Shown here piece after piece: positions 17,107 to 25,947 of a DNA stretch of 64,000 bases (its first letter is position 1; the number at the start of each line of letters is the position of its first letter). Position numbers and translations under genes: made by a program. The notes under the pieces are model-generated. The model was given only the letters and a program-made list of their open reading frames with translations. It made no database searches and was not told where the DNA came from. Origin of the DNA: Paraburkholderia ginsengisoli NBRC 100965 (GTDB taxonomy: Bacteria; Pseudomonadota; Gammaproteobacteria; Burkholderiales; Burkholderiaceae); contig NZ_BBJF01000014.1 in the NCBI RefSeq assembly GCF_000739735.1, forward strand, positions 1 to 64,000, in the 5' to 3' direction.

Positions 17107-18039
17107 TCAGTCGATCGCAAGACGCCGATGCGCCGTCGCCACAAGCCTCTCAAACGGGAACGTGCTGGCGGCGAGCGCGCTGGTGTCCGGAAAGTTCTCA
17201 CGAGCGATATCGGTCAACACCTGCCCCGGCGGCGCTTCGATCAACACGCGTGCGCCCATCTCCTGCATTGCCGTCAGCGCATCGAACCAACGCACGGTGT
17301 AGCGCATGTTGGTCGCGAGATCGTCGCGGATAGCGTCCGCCGTATACAACGGCCGGCCGCCGCGATTGCCAATGTAAGTGCTGCGCGGCGCATGAAAGGG
17401 CACTTCGCGCGCGTAGGCCAGTAGTTCATCCGATGCCTGCGCGAGCAATTCACAATGCGACGGCACGCTCACCGCAAGTCGCGTAGCCTTGCGCGCGCCC
17501 GCCGCCGACGCACGCGCGATGAATGCATCCAGCGCGTCATCAGCACCCGCCATCACGATCTGGCGCGGCGCATTCACATTGCCGATATAGACGCGCTGCC
17601 GCTCCTCGTCCGCATGCTGCGCGGCGAGCGTTTCCAATTGATGCTCGGTCAGCCCCGACACCGCCGCAAGGCCATATCCCGCCGGATACGCCGCTTCCAT
17701 CAACTCGGCCCGGCGCCGCACCATCTTCAACGCGTCGGCGAATGGCAACGCGCCGCAACTCACCGCCGCCGCATAAGCGCCGACCGACAAGCCCGCGCTG
17801 ATTTCCGGCGTCAACTGTTCATCAGCCAACGCGCGTGTGACAGCCACGCCCGCGATCGTCAAGCCGACCTGCACGGCGACGGTCGAGTGCAGCGCATCCG
17901 GCGTGTCGAGTGTCAGCGCATCGACGCCGAGCACGTGTGACGCTTCGTCGAGCGTGTCACGCACCGCGCGATGCTGCGGCAGACGATGCAGAAAGCCATC
18001 GGTCTGCGCGCCCTGGCCGGGAAATAGCAGCGCGAGCAT
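17107..18039 (-). CDS. mdcH: Malonate decarboxylase epsilon subunit, malonyl-CoA:ACP transacylase
   Basis: 310 residues of the FabD fold: LLFPGQGAQTDGF at the N-terminus, the nucleophile elbow GLSVGAYAAAV and the catalytic His in SVPSHCELL. MdcH charges the decarboxylase's ACP subunit with malonyl groups. It is the last gene of the mdc operon. The ATG at 18039 uses the last A of the mdcG stop (TGATG overlap), which fixes the start over a longer in-frame option. Confidence 0.95.
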   Translation of the reverse strand: MLALLFPGQGAQTDGFLHRLPQHRAVRDTLDEASHVLGVDALTLDTPDALHSTVAVQVGLTIAGVAVTRALADEQLTPEISAGLSVGAYAAAVSCGALPFADALKMVRRRAELMEAAYPAGYGLAAVSGLTEHQLETLAAQHADEERQRVYIGNVNAPRQIVMAGADDALDAFIARASAAGARKATRLAVSVPSHCELLAQASDELLAYAREVPFHAPRSTYIGNRGGRPLYTADAIRDDLATNMRYTVRWFDALTAMQEMGARVLIEAPPGQVLTDIARENFPDTSALAASTFPFERLVATAHRRLAID

Positions 18040-18749
18040 CAGGTGTCGTCGTTGTGATCGATGCGAGCGGTATCCCGCTCCCACGGGTCGGCGATCAATT
18101 GCGGGCCGCGAGCATTGCGCGCCATCACGCGCGCTTTGTCCGCAGCCCATTCGGCGAGCGCAACGCCGCCCGCAGGCGTTTCGAGTTGCGCATCGACACG
18201 AATGCCGATGCGTTGCGCGAGCGCTCGCAGCTGATCGAGCAACGCAAGCGCGCAGTCTCGCGCGAGCGGTTCGGGCGTCCGGATCAGCAGATCGAGATCG
18301 CTCGACTCATTCACGGTCGGCACGCGTGCAGCGAGTTCAAAGCCCGTGCTGCCCGTCGGGCCCCAGACGAATCCAGCGAGCGGACCGGCCGTGTCGCCTT
18401 GCAAAGCGTGCAGGGCGACGAAAGCCGATAACGCATCGCGCCCGGCCGGTGGCGCGGTTCGCACCAACGTCTCGGGCGGCACGGCGGCCACGATATCTTC
18501 TGCATGAACCCACGTGCCGTAGCGCTGCGCCCGCCCCGCACCGCGCACGCCGATCGCCACGAAGTCCTCCGCAGCCAGCGCGCGTCTGACGACCGCATAC
18601 GGCGTGCGCTCGACAGCCGCACGGACCCATGCCGGTTCGTCATCGAAAGCGGGCAGGCGTCGCAAACGCAGCAAGTCGTGCGGACGCCATCGCGCATCGC
18701 ATGACAGCGCATGCGTCGTGTCGAACGGCGGCGCCGCGCGGACCCGCAT
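18039..18749 (-). CDS. mdcG: Malonate decarboxylase holo-ACP synthase (phosphoribosyl-dephospho-CoA transferase)
   Basis: 236 residues with the MdcG nucleotidyltransferase core: GFVWGPTGSTGFELA, SSDLDLLIRTP (paired aspartates) and VDAQLETPAGGVALAEWA. The enzyme attaches the 2'-(5''-triphosphoribosyl)-3'-dephospho-CoA made by MdcB to the serine of MdcC. Its start and stop overlap mdcE and mdcH by one base each (TGATG), so translation is tightly coupled. The start (MRVRAAPPFDTTHALSCD) is set by the overlap. Confidence 0.92.
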   Translation of the reverse strand: MRVRAAPPFDTTHALSCDARWRPHDLLRLRRLPAFDDEPAWVRAAVERTPYAVVRRALAAEDFVAIGVRGAGRAQRYGTWVHAEDIVAAVPPETLVRTAPPAGRDALSAFVALHALQGDTAGPLAGFVWGPTGSTGFELAARVPTVNESSDLDLLIRTPEPLARDCALALLDQLRALAQRIGIRVDAQLETPAGGVALAEWAADKARVMARNARGPQLIADPWERDTARIDHNDDT

Positions 18750-19564
18750 CACACCGCATCCCACTGTTCGGCGAGCCGCCGGCGCACCTTGATCGACGCC
18801 GCGCGGTTCTTCTGCGCCGCCGCCGATTCCAGCCGATGCGCGAGCGTGCGCTCCCCGGTACGCGCACTGCGAATCTGCTCGCACAACACCTGACGCACAC
18901 GCTCGATCTGCGCCGCGTCCGGCGCATCGGCATCGACGCCGTCGATCAACTGGTCGAGCAGCCCGAGCTTCGCGAACGACGCCATCGAATACGACATCGG
19001 CACGATGGTTTCGCCGAGCGCGTCGAGTGCTTCGACCGTGCGGCGCGTGACGCGCGCGGCGGCTTCCTTGCCCATCGCGTGGACCATCGTGCCGGGCGCG
19101 TCGAGCGCGACGATGCGGTTCGCCTGATAGCCGTGCGCCAGGAACGCCCCCGACATCGCCGGCCCGACGATCAGCGCGATCACCGGATGACCCGCGTCGC
19201 GCGCCGACGCATACGCATCGACGGCGGCCGCGCACGCGAGGTGAATGCCGAGCATTTCCTCGCGATAGCCATAGGCCTGACTTTTCACATCGACGATCGC
19301 GACGATCGGACGACGCGCGCCGCTCGCGTCGTCCTGCGCGATGACTTCGCGCACGGCGCGCGCGAGCCGCCAGCCCTGTTCGAGGCCGACCACGTTGTCG
19401 GTCGCGCGCGGGAAGCGGTTGGCGGGATCGGGCACGACCGTGATGAAGCGCGCGGTCTCGCCGCCGAGCAGCGCGTCGCCGCTCCATACAGGCGCCTCGC
19501 CGGAAGCTTCGCCGGCGAGCGCGTGGAACCAGCGCGCGCCGCGACTCAGTTGGGTATCGCTCAT
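18749..19564 (-). CDS. mdcE: Malonate decarboxylase gamma subunit
   Basis: 271 residues of the carboxyltransferase/crotonase-like fold: GARWFHALAGE, KSQAYGYREEMLGIHLACAA, IALIVGPAMSGAFLAHGYQ and DAPGTMVHAMGKEAAARVTRR are typical of MdcE. With MdcD it forms the component that decarboxylates malonyl-S-ACP to acetyl-S-ACP. It overlaps mdcD by 4 bp (ATGA). Confidence 0.95.
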   Translation of the reverse strand: MSDTQLSRGARWFHALAGEASGEAPVWSGDALLGGETARFITVVPDPANRFPRATDNVVGLEQGWRLARAVREVIAQDDASGARRPIVAIVDVKSQAYGYREEMLGIHLACAAAVDAYASARDAGHPVIALIVGPAMSGAFLAHGYQANRIVALDAPGTMVHAMGKEAAARVTRRTVEALDALGETIVPMSYSMASFAKLGLLDQLIDGVDADAPDAAQIERVRQVLCEQIRSARTGERTLAHRLESAAAQKNRAASIKVRRRLAEQWDAV

Positions 19565-20451
19565 GCCTGCTCCTTGTGCCCGGCGTTCTGGAAAGGGCGG
19601 TTGTACACGTCGCGCATACTCTCCGGCGTCACGCTGGCGGGATCGATCTGCGCGAGCCGCTGCAGAAACACGTCGACCTGTTCGCTGCGATGCGCGGCCG
19701 GCACGCCTTGCGCGAACGCGGCACGCACGGCGGCGCGCAGCGCGCCGGCATCGTCGTCGATCAACTGATCGGCAAGCACGGTCGCCGCGCGTTGTTCACC
19801 GCCGATCAGTTGCCACACGCGGCGGCGGTCGCTCGCATCGAGTTCGTCGATGCCCGCTTCCTGCTCGATCACTTCGGGGCCGTTCATGCCGAGCCGTCCC
19901 TGTTTCGTCACGATCAGATACGAGCACAGCGCGGCCGCGAGCGACATGCCGCCGAAGCAGCCGACCATGCCCGCGATCACGCCGACCACCGGCACATGCC
20001 GACGCAACGCGACGATCGCCGCCTGCATCTCCGCGATCACCGCGAGTCCGAGGTTGGCTTCCTGCAACCGCACGCCGCCGGTTTCGAACAGTACGACAGG
20101 GCGCACCAGCTTGCCGCGTTCGCAGTCGCGCAGCGCCATCTCGAGCGCCGCGGCAATCTTGCTGCCCGACACTTCGCCGATACTGCCGCCCTGGAACGCG
20201 GACTCGATCGCGGCGATCACAGCGGGTTCGCCGTCGATGGTGCCGCGCGCGATCACGCAGCCGTCATCGGCCTGGCAGACGACACCTTGCAGCGGTAGCC
20301 ACGGCGACTCGATCCGATCGAAGGGCCCAAGCAGTTCGCGGAAGCTCCCAGGGTCCAGCAGCGAGCGGGCGCGTTCGCGCGCGGGCAGTTCGATGAAACT
20401 GTCGCGCAGCAGCGGCGGGGAATGGGCGCCGGCGGTTGTGGTGGCGTTCAT
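19561..20451 (-). CDS. mdcD: Malonate decarboxylase beta subunit
   Basis: 296 residues. LRDSFIELPARERARSLLDPGSFREL, QGVVCQADDGCVIARG, AAIESAFQGGSIGEVSGSKIAAALE, FETGGVRLQEANLGL and VIAGMVGCFGGMSLAAALCSYL form the ACCA/ACCD-like carboxyltransferase core. It is the partner of MdcE in malonyl-ACP decarboxylation. Start and stop overlap neighbours by 4 bp each, within the mdcABCDEGH operon. Confidence 0.95.
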   Translation of the reverse strand: MNATTTAGAHSPPLLRDSFIELPARERARSLLDPGSFRELLGPFDRIESPWLPLQGVVCQADDGCVIARGTIDGEPAVIAAIESAFQGGSIGEVSGSKIAAALEMALRDCERGKLVRPVVLFETGGVRLQEANLGLAVIAEMQAAIVALRRHVPVVGVIAGMVGCFGGMSLAAALCSYLIVTKQGRLGMNGPEVIEQEAGIDELDASDRRRVWQLIGGEQRAATVLADQLIDDDAGALRAAVRAAFAQGVPAAHRSEQVDVFLQRLAQIDPASVTPESMRDVYNRPFQNAGHKEQA

Positions 20452-20762
20452 GCGTCGTCTCCCTCTTCGGCGGCTTCGACCGCTTCGGCGAGCCGCAACG
20501 CGACCACGCCGGGCGTCGCGCCGAAGTCGTTGATTTCGATTTGCGCGGCGCCGTCGTAGCGCGTGAAGAAGCGGTCCAGCACGCTCTTCCAGATGTGGCC
20601 GTAGCCGTCGACGCTGGTGCGCACGACCACGTGCGCGGCGAGCGAGGCGGCGGGATCGGAGGGCGACAGCAGCACTTCAAGATCGCCCGAGCCCACTACG
20701 CCGACATGCGCGCGGGTCGTGACGGCGCGTTGCGCCGGATAGTCGAAGGTCAGATGTTCCAT
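20448..20762 (-). CDS. mdcC: Malonate decarboxylase acyl-carrier protein (delta subunit)
   Basis: 104 residues, usual MdcC length. VGVVGSGDLEVLL carries Ser25, the expected attachment site for the dephospho-CoA-derived prosthetic group; the protein then continues VVRTSVDGYGHIWKSVLDRFF and INDFGATPGVVALRLAEA. The carrier shuttles malonyl and acetyl groups between MdcA/H and MdcDE. It is read in a different frame from mdcB, overlapping it by 13 bp, and overlaps mdcD by 4 bp. Confidence 0.95.
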   Translation of the reverse strand: MEHLTFDYPAQRAVTTRAHVGVVGSGDLEVLLSPSDPAASLAAHVVVRTSVDGYGHIWKSVLDRFFTRYDGAAQIEINDFGATPGVVALRLAEAVEAAEEGDDA

Positions 20763-21724
20763 GGGTCTGGGCTCCGGCCGGCGTCGTGGTGCGCCAGCAT
20801 GTCGAGGAAGAGGGTGGCGGCGAGCAGGTCGGCTGCGCCGCCGGGCGATGCGTTGAGCGACAGCAATGCGTGTTCGAGCGCGGCCAAAGCGGCGCGGCCC
20901 GCTGGCGTCGAACTGCCGCCGGCTTGCAGCACGCGGCGCGCGCCATGTTGCCCAGCGTGCAAACCGGCGAGGCCCGCGCGATGCAACAGGCAGGTGTCGT
21001 CGAGCGAGGCCATGATCGCGAGCAACGCGTCGACGCGCGCGGCGTTTTCGTCGACCCCTCCAGCGCGCGCGGCGAGCAGTGCGGGCAGGCCGACGTCGAC
21101 GACGTGCGGGAAGCCGTCTTGCGCTTCGCGTCGCGCGCCGCCGACCTGATAGCGCTGCCGTGCGCGTTCGCCGTGACTGTCGGACGGCGCGGCGAAACGG
21201 TCGGGGAAGCAGGCGATCTGCGCGGCGCGTGTGCAGATGTGCAAGGCAGCTGGATGTGTAGTAATGCCAGGTATCGATGGAGCCGCAGTTGAGACAGCGG
21301 ACGCATCCACCGCCGCCCCCGCTACCAGCAAGCCAACAATCCAGATAGCGCCGCGATGCGCGTTGCTGCCGCTGGTCGCGCACAGCATGTCCTGCTCGCC
21401 GACGCGGCCGATCTGCGCGAGTTCGGTGCGCAGTAACGCGGACGGTTCGCCCCGGCGGCGCGCCGCGCGTGCGAGCGCCAAGAAGGTCGGTTCGAGCGCC
21501 TGCGCGGAACGCAGCATCGTCGCGAGATCGAGGTCGCGATGCGCGCCGCTGCCGCGCCGGTCGACCAGCGCGGGCTTGGGCGTGAGCCGCGCTTCTTCGA
21601 TCAGCGCGGTGACGGCGTAATGGGCCAGTTGCGCGTCGGTGGGCGAGGTGGTGCCGCGCGCGCCGACACTCACCGTTTGCGCAGCCCCCCGTGCCAAACG
21701 CTTCAACACTGCAGCGGTCGCCAT
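20750..21724 (-). CDS. mdcB: Triphosphoribosyl-dephospho-CoA synthase
   Basis: 324 residues of the CitG/MdcB family: EEARLTPKPALVDRRGSGAHRDLDLATML near the start, a middle TSGSNAHRGAIWIVGLL and GGAADLLAATLFLDML near the end. It makes the prosthetic-group precursor from ATP and dephospho-CoA for MdcC. The ATG at 21724 is 3 bp after the mdcA stop; an in-frame extension upstream is not needed. Confidence 0.93.
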   Translation of the reverse strand: MATAAVLKRLARGAAQTVSVGARGTTSPTDAQLAHYAVTALIEEARLTPKPALVDRRGSGAHRDLDLATMLRSAQALEPTFLALARAARRRGEPSALLRTELAQIGRVGEQDMLCATSGSNAHRGAIWIVGLLVAGAAVDASAVSTAAPSIPGITTHPAALHICTRAAQIACFPDRFAAPSDSHGERARQRYQVGGARREAQDGFPHVVDVGLPALLAARAGGVDENAARVDALLAIMASLDDTCLLHRAGLAGLHAGQHGARRVLQAGGSSTPAGRAALAALEHALLSLNASPGGAADLLAATLFLDMLAHHDAGRSPDPWNI

Positions 21725-21726
21725 CG

Positions 21727-23397
21727 TCACCAGCTCCTGAAGCGCGCCGGCGGCGCATACAGACCGCCCGACCACGTCACCAGATCGTCGATGCTGCGCG
21801 CGGCCAGCAGCGAGCGCTTCGCTTCGCCGCGCCGGATGCCGAGGTCCTCCGGATACGCAACGATGCCGCGCCGGCGCAACTCGGCCGTCTTCTCCGGCTT
21901 CGCGCGCAAGCCGATCGGCGTGACGCCGGCCACGGCGGCCACGGCCGCGCGCCGCTCGTCGACGCCCTCGGCCTTGTGCAGATGCGCAATGCCTTCCTCG
22001 GTGACGACATGGCTGACGTCATCGCCGTAAATCATCACGGGCGCGATCGGCATGCCGTTTTTTGCGCCGACCGCGACGGCGTCGAGTTCATCGACGAAGG
22101 TCGGCTCGCCGCCTTTCTTGTACGTCTCGGCCAGTTGCACGACCAGCTTCTGACCGCGCGACACCGGCCCCTGGTCCTTCAGCAACTTGAGCCACGCTTC
22201 GCTCGAATGACGCCGTCCGCGCGGATCGTGGCCCATGTTCGGCGCGCCGCCGAAACCGGCGAGTCGCCCGCGCGTGACGGTCGACGAATTCGCGTCGGCG
22301 TCGATCTGCAACGTGGAGCCGATGAACAGGTCGACGCCGTATTGCCCGGCGAGTTGGCACAGCACGCGGTTCGAGCGCAGGCTGCCGTCGTTGCCGGTGA
22401 AGAACACGTCGGGGCGCGCTTCGATGTACGCCTCCATGCCGACCTCGCTGCCGAAGCAATGGATGCTGTCGACCCAGCCCGATTCGATCGCGGGAATCAT
22501 CGTGGGATGCGGATTGAGCGTCCAGTTGCGGCAGATCTTGCCCTTCAGGCCGAGCGACTCGCCGTAAGTGGGCAGCAGCAATTCGATCGCCGCGGTGTCG
22601 AAGCCGATGCCGTGATTGAGCGACGTCACCCCGTACGGCTCGTAGATGCCGCGAATCACCATCATCGCGGTGAGCACCTGCAGGTCGCCGATGTGACGCG
22701 GATCGCGCGTGAACAGCGGCTCGACCGCGAACGGCCGGTCCGCCTGCACGATCACGTCGACCCACGAGCCGGGAATGTCGACGCGCGGCAACTCGTCGAC
22801 GATCTCGTTGACCTGCACGATCACGATGCCGTGCCGGAACGCGGCGGCCTCGGCGATGGTGGGCGTGTCCTCGGTATTCGGGCCGGTGTACAGGTTGCCG
22901 TGACGATCGGCTTTTTCCGCGCACAGCAGCGCGACGTGTGGCGTCAGATCGACGAACATGCGCGCATACAGTTCGACGTACGTATAGATCGCGCCGATTT
23001 CGAGCTGGCCGTCTTCGAGCAGTTGCGCGACCCGCAAGCTCTGCGGCCCGGCAAACGAAAAGTCGACCTTGTGCGCAATGCCGCGCTCGAACAGCGTCAG
23101 ATGTTCAGGACGACTGATGCTCGAAATCAGCAGATGCACGTCGTGCAGTTTTTGCGGATCGACCTTGGCGAAAGAGCGGGACAGAAAGTCGGCCTGCTTC
23201 TGGTTGTCGCCTTCGAGCGCGACGCGGTCGCCGGGCTGGATCAATGTTTCGAGCGCATCGACGATGCGATGGGTCGGCAGGATGCCGTCTTCGAGCCACG
23301 GCGCGATGGCCGCGAGGCGACGGTTCTTCTCGTCGCGGCGCGTGGTCCATGAGCGGGCGGGGGCTGGTGACGGGGCGGCTTCGGCGGGGCGGTTCAT
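21727..23397 (-). CDS. mdcA: Malonate decarboxylase alpha subunit (acetyl-S-ACP:malonate ACP transferase)
   Basis: 556 residues, the usual MdcA length. LIQPGDRVALEGDNQKQADFLSRS, KVDPQKLHDVHLLISSISRPEHL, NLYTGPNTEDTPTIAEAAAF, YGVTSLNHGIGFDTAAIELL and VFFTGNDGSLRSNRVLCQLAGQYGVD are MdcA-type CoA-transferase-like motifs. The subunit swaps acetyl for malonyl on the carrier protein. I choose the ATG at 23397; a TTG 12 bp upstream is the alternative, and neither has ideal ribosome-site spacing. It lies 8 bp after the regulator gene. Confidence 0.95.
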   Translation of the reverse strand: MNRPAEAAPSPAPARSWTTRRDEKNRRLAAIAPWLEDGILPTHRIVDALETLIQPGDRVALEGDNQKQADFLSRSFAKVDPQKLHDVHLLISSISRPEHLTLFERGIAHKVDFSFAGPQSLRVAQLLEDGQLEIGAIYTYVELYARMFVDLTPHVALLCAEKADRHGNLYTGPNTEDTPTIAEAAAFRHGIVIVQVNEIVDELPRVDIPGSWVDVIVQADRPFAVEPLFTRDPRHIGDLQVLTAMMVIRGIYEPYGVTSLNHGIGFDTAAIELLLPTYGESLGLKGKICRNWTLNPHPTMIPAIESGWVDSIHCFGSEVGMEAYIEARPDVFFTGNDGSLRSNRVLCQLAGQYGVDLFIGSTLQIDADANSSTVTRGRLAGFGGAPNMGHDPRGRRHSSEAWLKLLKDQGPVSRGQKLVVQLAETYKKGGEPTFVDELDAVAVGAKNGMPIAPVMIYGDDVSHVVTEEGIAHLHKAEGVDERRAAVAAVAGVTPIGLRAKPEKTAELRRRGIVAYPEDLGIRRGEAKRSLLAARSIDDLVTWSGGLYAPPARFRSW

Positions 23398-23405
23398 CGG
23401 CTCGG

Positions 23406-24179
23406 TCAACTCCCGGTGGTGGTGCGCGGGCGTCTGCCGCGCGGCTTCGGTTGATGCGCAAGCGCAGCTTCCGCCTGCGCGCGTTCGGTCAAGAAACGAT
23501 GCAGCAATTCGCCGGTGCCGAGCAGATGCGCGACGACTTGCGACTGAGCCGCGGCGATGTCGCCGCGCTGAACGGCGTCGAGCAGCGCGGCGTGCTCATT
23601 GTCGGACTCGCCCTTGTACAGCGGCAAGCCGAACTTCAGGCGCAGATAGCGTTCGCCGCGCCGATGCAGCATGCCGATCATGTCCGCGAGCTGCGGACGC
23701 GCGGCGGGCGCATACAGGCTCATGTGAAACGCGACATTGCGCGCGACGTACAGCGACGGGTCCGGCTCGCGTTCGGCGGCGCGGCACAGGTCCGCGGCTT
23801 CGCGCAGCGTCGCGGCGCTGTGATTGGGAATTGCGAGGCCGATCGCGAGGCTCTCCAGCGCGGAGCGGATTTCGTAGATCTCGCGCGCTTCATCCGCCGA
23901 CAACGGCGCGACCGTCACGCCTTTATGCACCGCGGCTCTCGCCCAGCCCTCGCTCTCGATCTGGCGCAGCGCCTCGCGCACCGGAATCGCGCTGACCGAG
24001 AAGTGCCGCGCGATCGCGTCCTGACGCAGCGGCGCGCCGGGCGCCAGCGTGCCGTCGACAATCGCCGCGCGCAGCGCCTCCGCGATCACACGCGAGGTGC
24101 TCTCGCGCGGTGCCGCCGCGGGCAAAAACGGATTGCGCGCCGGGGCGTCCAGGGGAAAACCATCTGTTGCGTCGCTCAT
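23406..24179 (-). CDS. GntR-family (FadR/FCD-type) regulator of the mdc operon
   Basis: 257 residues: an N-terminal winged HTH (SRVIAEALRAAIVDGTLAPGAPL, DAIARHFSVSAIPVREALRQIESEGW) and an all-helical FCD ligand domain (EIYEIRSALESLAIGLA, ARNVAFHMSLYAPAARPQLADMI, ESDNEHAALLDAVQRGDIAAAQ). It is the first gene of the malonate decarboxylase operon, only 8 bp before mdcA. This is similar in type to MdcY of Acinetobacter, which represses mdc genes until malonate is present (known there; inferred here). The start at 24179 gives almost no leader from the TATAAT at 24190-24195. Confidence 0.88.
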   Translation of the reverse strand: MSDATDGFPLDAPARNPFLPAAAPRESTSRVIAEALRAAIVDGTLAPGAPLRQDAIARHFSVSAIPVREALRQIESEGWARAAVHKGVTVAPLSADEAREIYEIRSALESLAIGLAIPNHSAATLREAADLCRAAEREPDPSLYVARNVAFHMSLYAPAARPQLADMIGMLHRRGERYLRLKFGLPLYKGESDNEHAALLDAVQRGDIAAAQSQVVAHLLGTGELLHRFLTERAQAEAALAHQPKPRGRRPRTTTGS

Positions 24180-24189
24180 AGTATCAAAT

Positions 24190-24195
24190 ATTATA
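24190..24195 (-). promoter_or_regulatory. Candidate -10 box of the gntR-mdc operon
   Basis: A perfect TATAAT on the minus strand sits in a 25-bp AT-rich island (24179-24203) unlike its GC-rich surroundings. It is 11 bp from the gntR start codon, implying a very short leader. The -35 region is weak. The same island is the best place for the operator of the regulator. Confidence 0.45.
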
Positions 24196-24255
24196 TATAA
24201 AAAGACGCGCTTTACACGCGGACAAACCCGGAAAGTTTTCGCCGGGCCGACCGCG

Positions 24256-24288
24256 CGGGCCGCTCCTTCGTTGTAGGAGGGCGGCCCG
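24256..24288. repeat. Strong hairpin in the gntR-mdc / MFS divergent region
   Basis: CGGGCCG pairs with CGGCCCG and CTCCT with AGGAG, a 12-bp stem with one 2-nt bulge and a TCGTTGT loop. It lies 84 bp before the MFS start. No T tract follows, so it may be a leader structure of the MFS mRNA or an operator. Confidence 0.5.
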
Positions 24289-24371
24289 AATCCGTCCACC
24301 CGCGCGCGCATCCATCCCGTCGTTTCCGATTGTCCCGTTACGTACGCCCATCGCAGGGCCGGAGGAGCATG

Positions 24372-25670
24372 ATGAATTCACTGACCGACCGTACGCCGGT
24401 CGCGCGGCGCCGCACGCCGCTCAATCGTTCGCAGATCGTAGGTTTCTGGGGTGCATGGGCCGGCTGGACGCTCGACGGGATGGACTCGTTCATCTACGCG
24501 CTGGTGTTGACGCCGGCGCTGACCGAACTGCTGCCGCGCTCCGGCATTGCCGCGACGCCGGCGAACGTCGGGCTTGCCGGATCGATCCTGTTTGCGCTGT
24601 TCCTCGTCGGCTGGGGGCTGTCGTTCATCTGGGGGCCGCTCGCCGACCGCTTCGGGCGGACCAAGGTGCTGGCCGCCACCATCTTCACGTTTGCGATCTT
24701 CACGGGGCTCGCCGCGACTTCGACCAATGTGTGGCAGCTCGGCATCTATCGCTTCATCGCGGGCGTCGGCATCGGCGGCGAGTGGGCGTTGGCGGGCACT
24801 TATGTGGCCGAAGCGTGGCCGGAGGATCGTCGCAAGATGGGCGCGGGCTATCTGCAAACCGGCTACTACGCCGGCTTCTTCCTCGCCGCTGCGCTCAACT
24901 ACACGATCGGCGTGCATTTCGGCTGGCGCGCGATGTTCCTCACCGGCGCGGTGCCGGTGGTGGTCGCGATTCTGATCCTGCTGCGCGTGAAGGAGCCGGA
25001 GAAATGGCAGAAGGCCGAAGCGAATACGGTGCGGACCAAGCCGCTGCGCGAAATCCTCGGGCCGACCTATCGGCGGCGGACCTGGGTCGCGTGCATCCTG
25101 TTGACGATCGCGATCATCGGCTTGTGGGCGGGCGCGGTGTATGAGCCGTCCGCCGTGATTCAACTGGCGACTCGCGCCGGCATGGCGAAGGCCGATTCGA
25201 TCAGGATGGCGTCCGTGGCCACGGGGCTGCTGTCCATCGCGACGATACTCGGCTGTCTCGCGTTGCCGCCGCTCGCCGAGCGCATCGGCCGCAAGAAGAC
25301 GCTGGCGATTTACTTCGCGGGCATGGCGGTGTCGATCGTCGGCAGTTTCGGGTGGGCGTTCTATCTGCCGAACGGACTCGCGCCGTTCATCGCGTGGCTC
25401 GTCGTGCTGGGTTTCTTCGGCGGTAATTTCGCGTTGTTCAGCCTGTGGCTGCCGGAGCAGTTCGAGACCCGCGTGCGAGCCACGGCGTTCGCGTTCTGCA
25501 CGTCGTTCGGGCGGTTCGTCGGCGCGGGCGTCAACTTTCTGCTCGGCGCGGCGGTGCTGCATATGCATACGCTCGGCGTGCCGGTCGCGTTGACGTCGCT
25601 CGCGTTCGTGGTCGGTCTGTTCGTGATTCCGTTCGCGCCGGAGACGAAGGGGGAGGTGTTGCCGCAGTGA
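24372..25670 (+). CDS. MFS transporter, candidate malonate uptake carrier
   Basis: 432 residues with 12 predicted helices. The cytoplasmic loop motif GPLADRFGRTKVL and the helix-4/5 region YRFIAGVGIGGEWALAGTYVAEAWPEDRRKMGAGYLQ place it in the carboxylate/aromatic-acid:H+ symporter group of the MFS. The ribosome site GGAGG is best spaced for the ATG at 24372 and not for the ATG 3 bp earlier. It diverges from the gntR-mdc operon over a 192-bp region. That operon lacks the usual malonate carriers (MdcL/MdcM or MdcF), so malonate import is a reasonable inference, not shown by sequence. Confidence 0.85.
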   Translation: MNSLTDRTPVARRRTPLNRSQIVGFWGAWAGWTLDGMDSFIYALVLTPALTELLPRSGIAATPANVGLAGSILFALFLVGWGLSFIWGPLADRFGRTKVLAATIFTFAIFTGLAATSTNVWQLGIYRFIAGVGIGGEWALAGTYVAEAWPEDRRKMGAGYLQTGYYAGFFLAAALNYTIGVHFGWRAMFLTGAVPVVVAILILLRVKEPEKWQKAEANTVRTKPLREILGPTYRRRTWVACILLTIAIIGLWAGAVYEPSAVIQLATRAGMAKADSIRMASVATGLLSIATILGCLALPPLAERIGRKKTLAIYFAGMAVSIVGSFGWAFYLPNGLAPFIAWLVVLGFFGGNFALFSLWLPEQFETRVRATAFAFCTSFGRFVGAGVNFLLGAAVLHMHTLGVPVALTSLAFVVGLFVIPFAPETKGEVLPQ

Positions 25671-25947
25671 GGTTGGCCGTTTGGACGAGTGGCGCGCGCG
25701 GTCGCGAGCGGGCATTCTTTTCACCTGTTGGACGACGCATTTCTCCGCTGTTTGTGGTTTGCTGATTTGTACAGCGATATGTACAATGATCGCCGGGGTC
25801 GAACGCGTTTTCACGTTCGGACATGCACGGTTTCTACCGTGCTCGCCGTGCTGTCCCCGGCCGTGTGGAGAACCCGCCCGGCGAGGGAATCGTCTCTAAC
25901 TTTTGACAGGAGCGACTGGAGGGCAACCTCTCAGATCGAGATAGCGA

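Noticed and set aside
21691..23352. 553-codon plus-strand frame opposite mdcA
   Set aside because: Antisense shadow of mdcA; composition typical of reverse-complement GC-rich coding DNA.
23397..23409. TTG start for mdcA
   Set aside because: GGGAG directly abuts the TTG with no spacing; the ATG 12 bp downstream is the better choice, though not proven.
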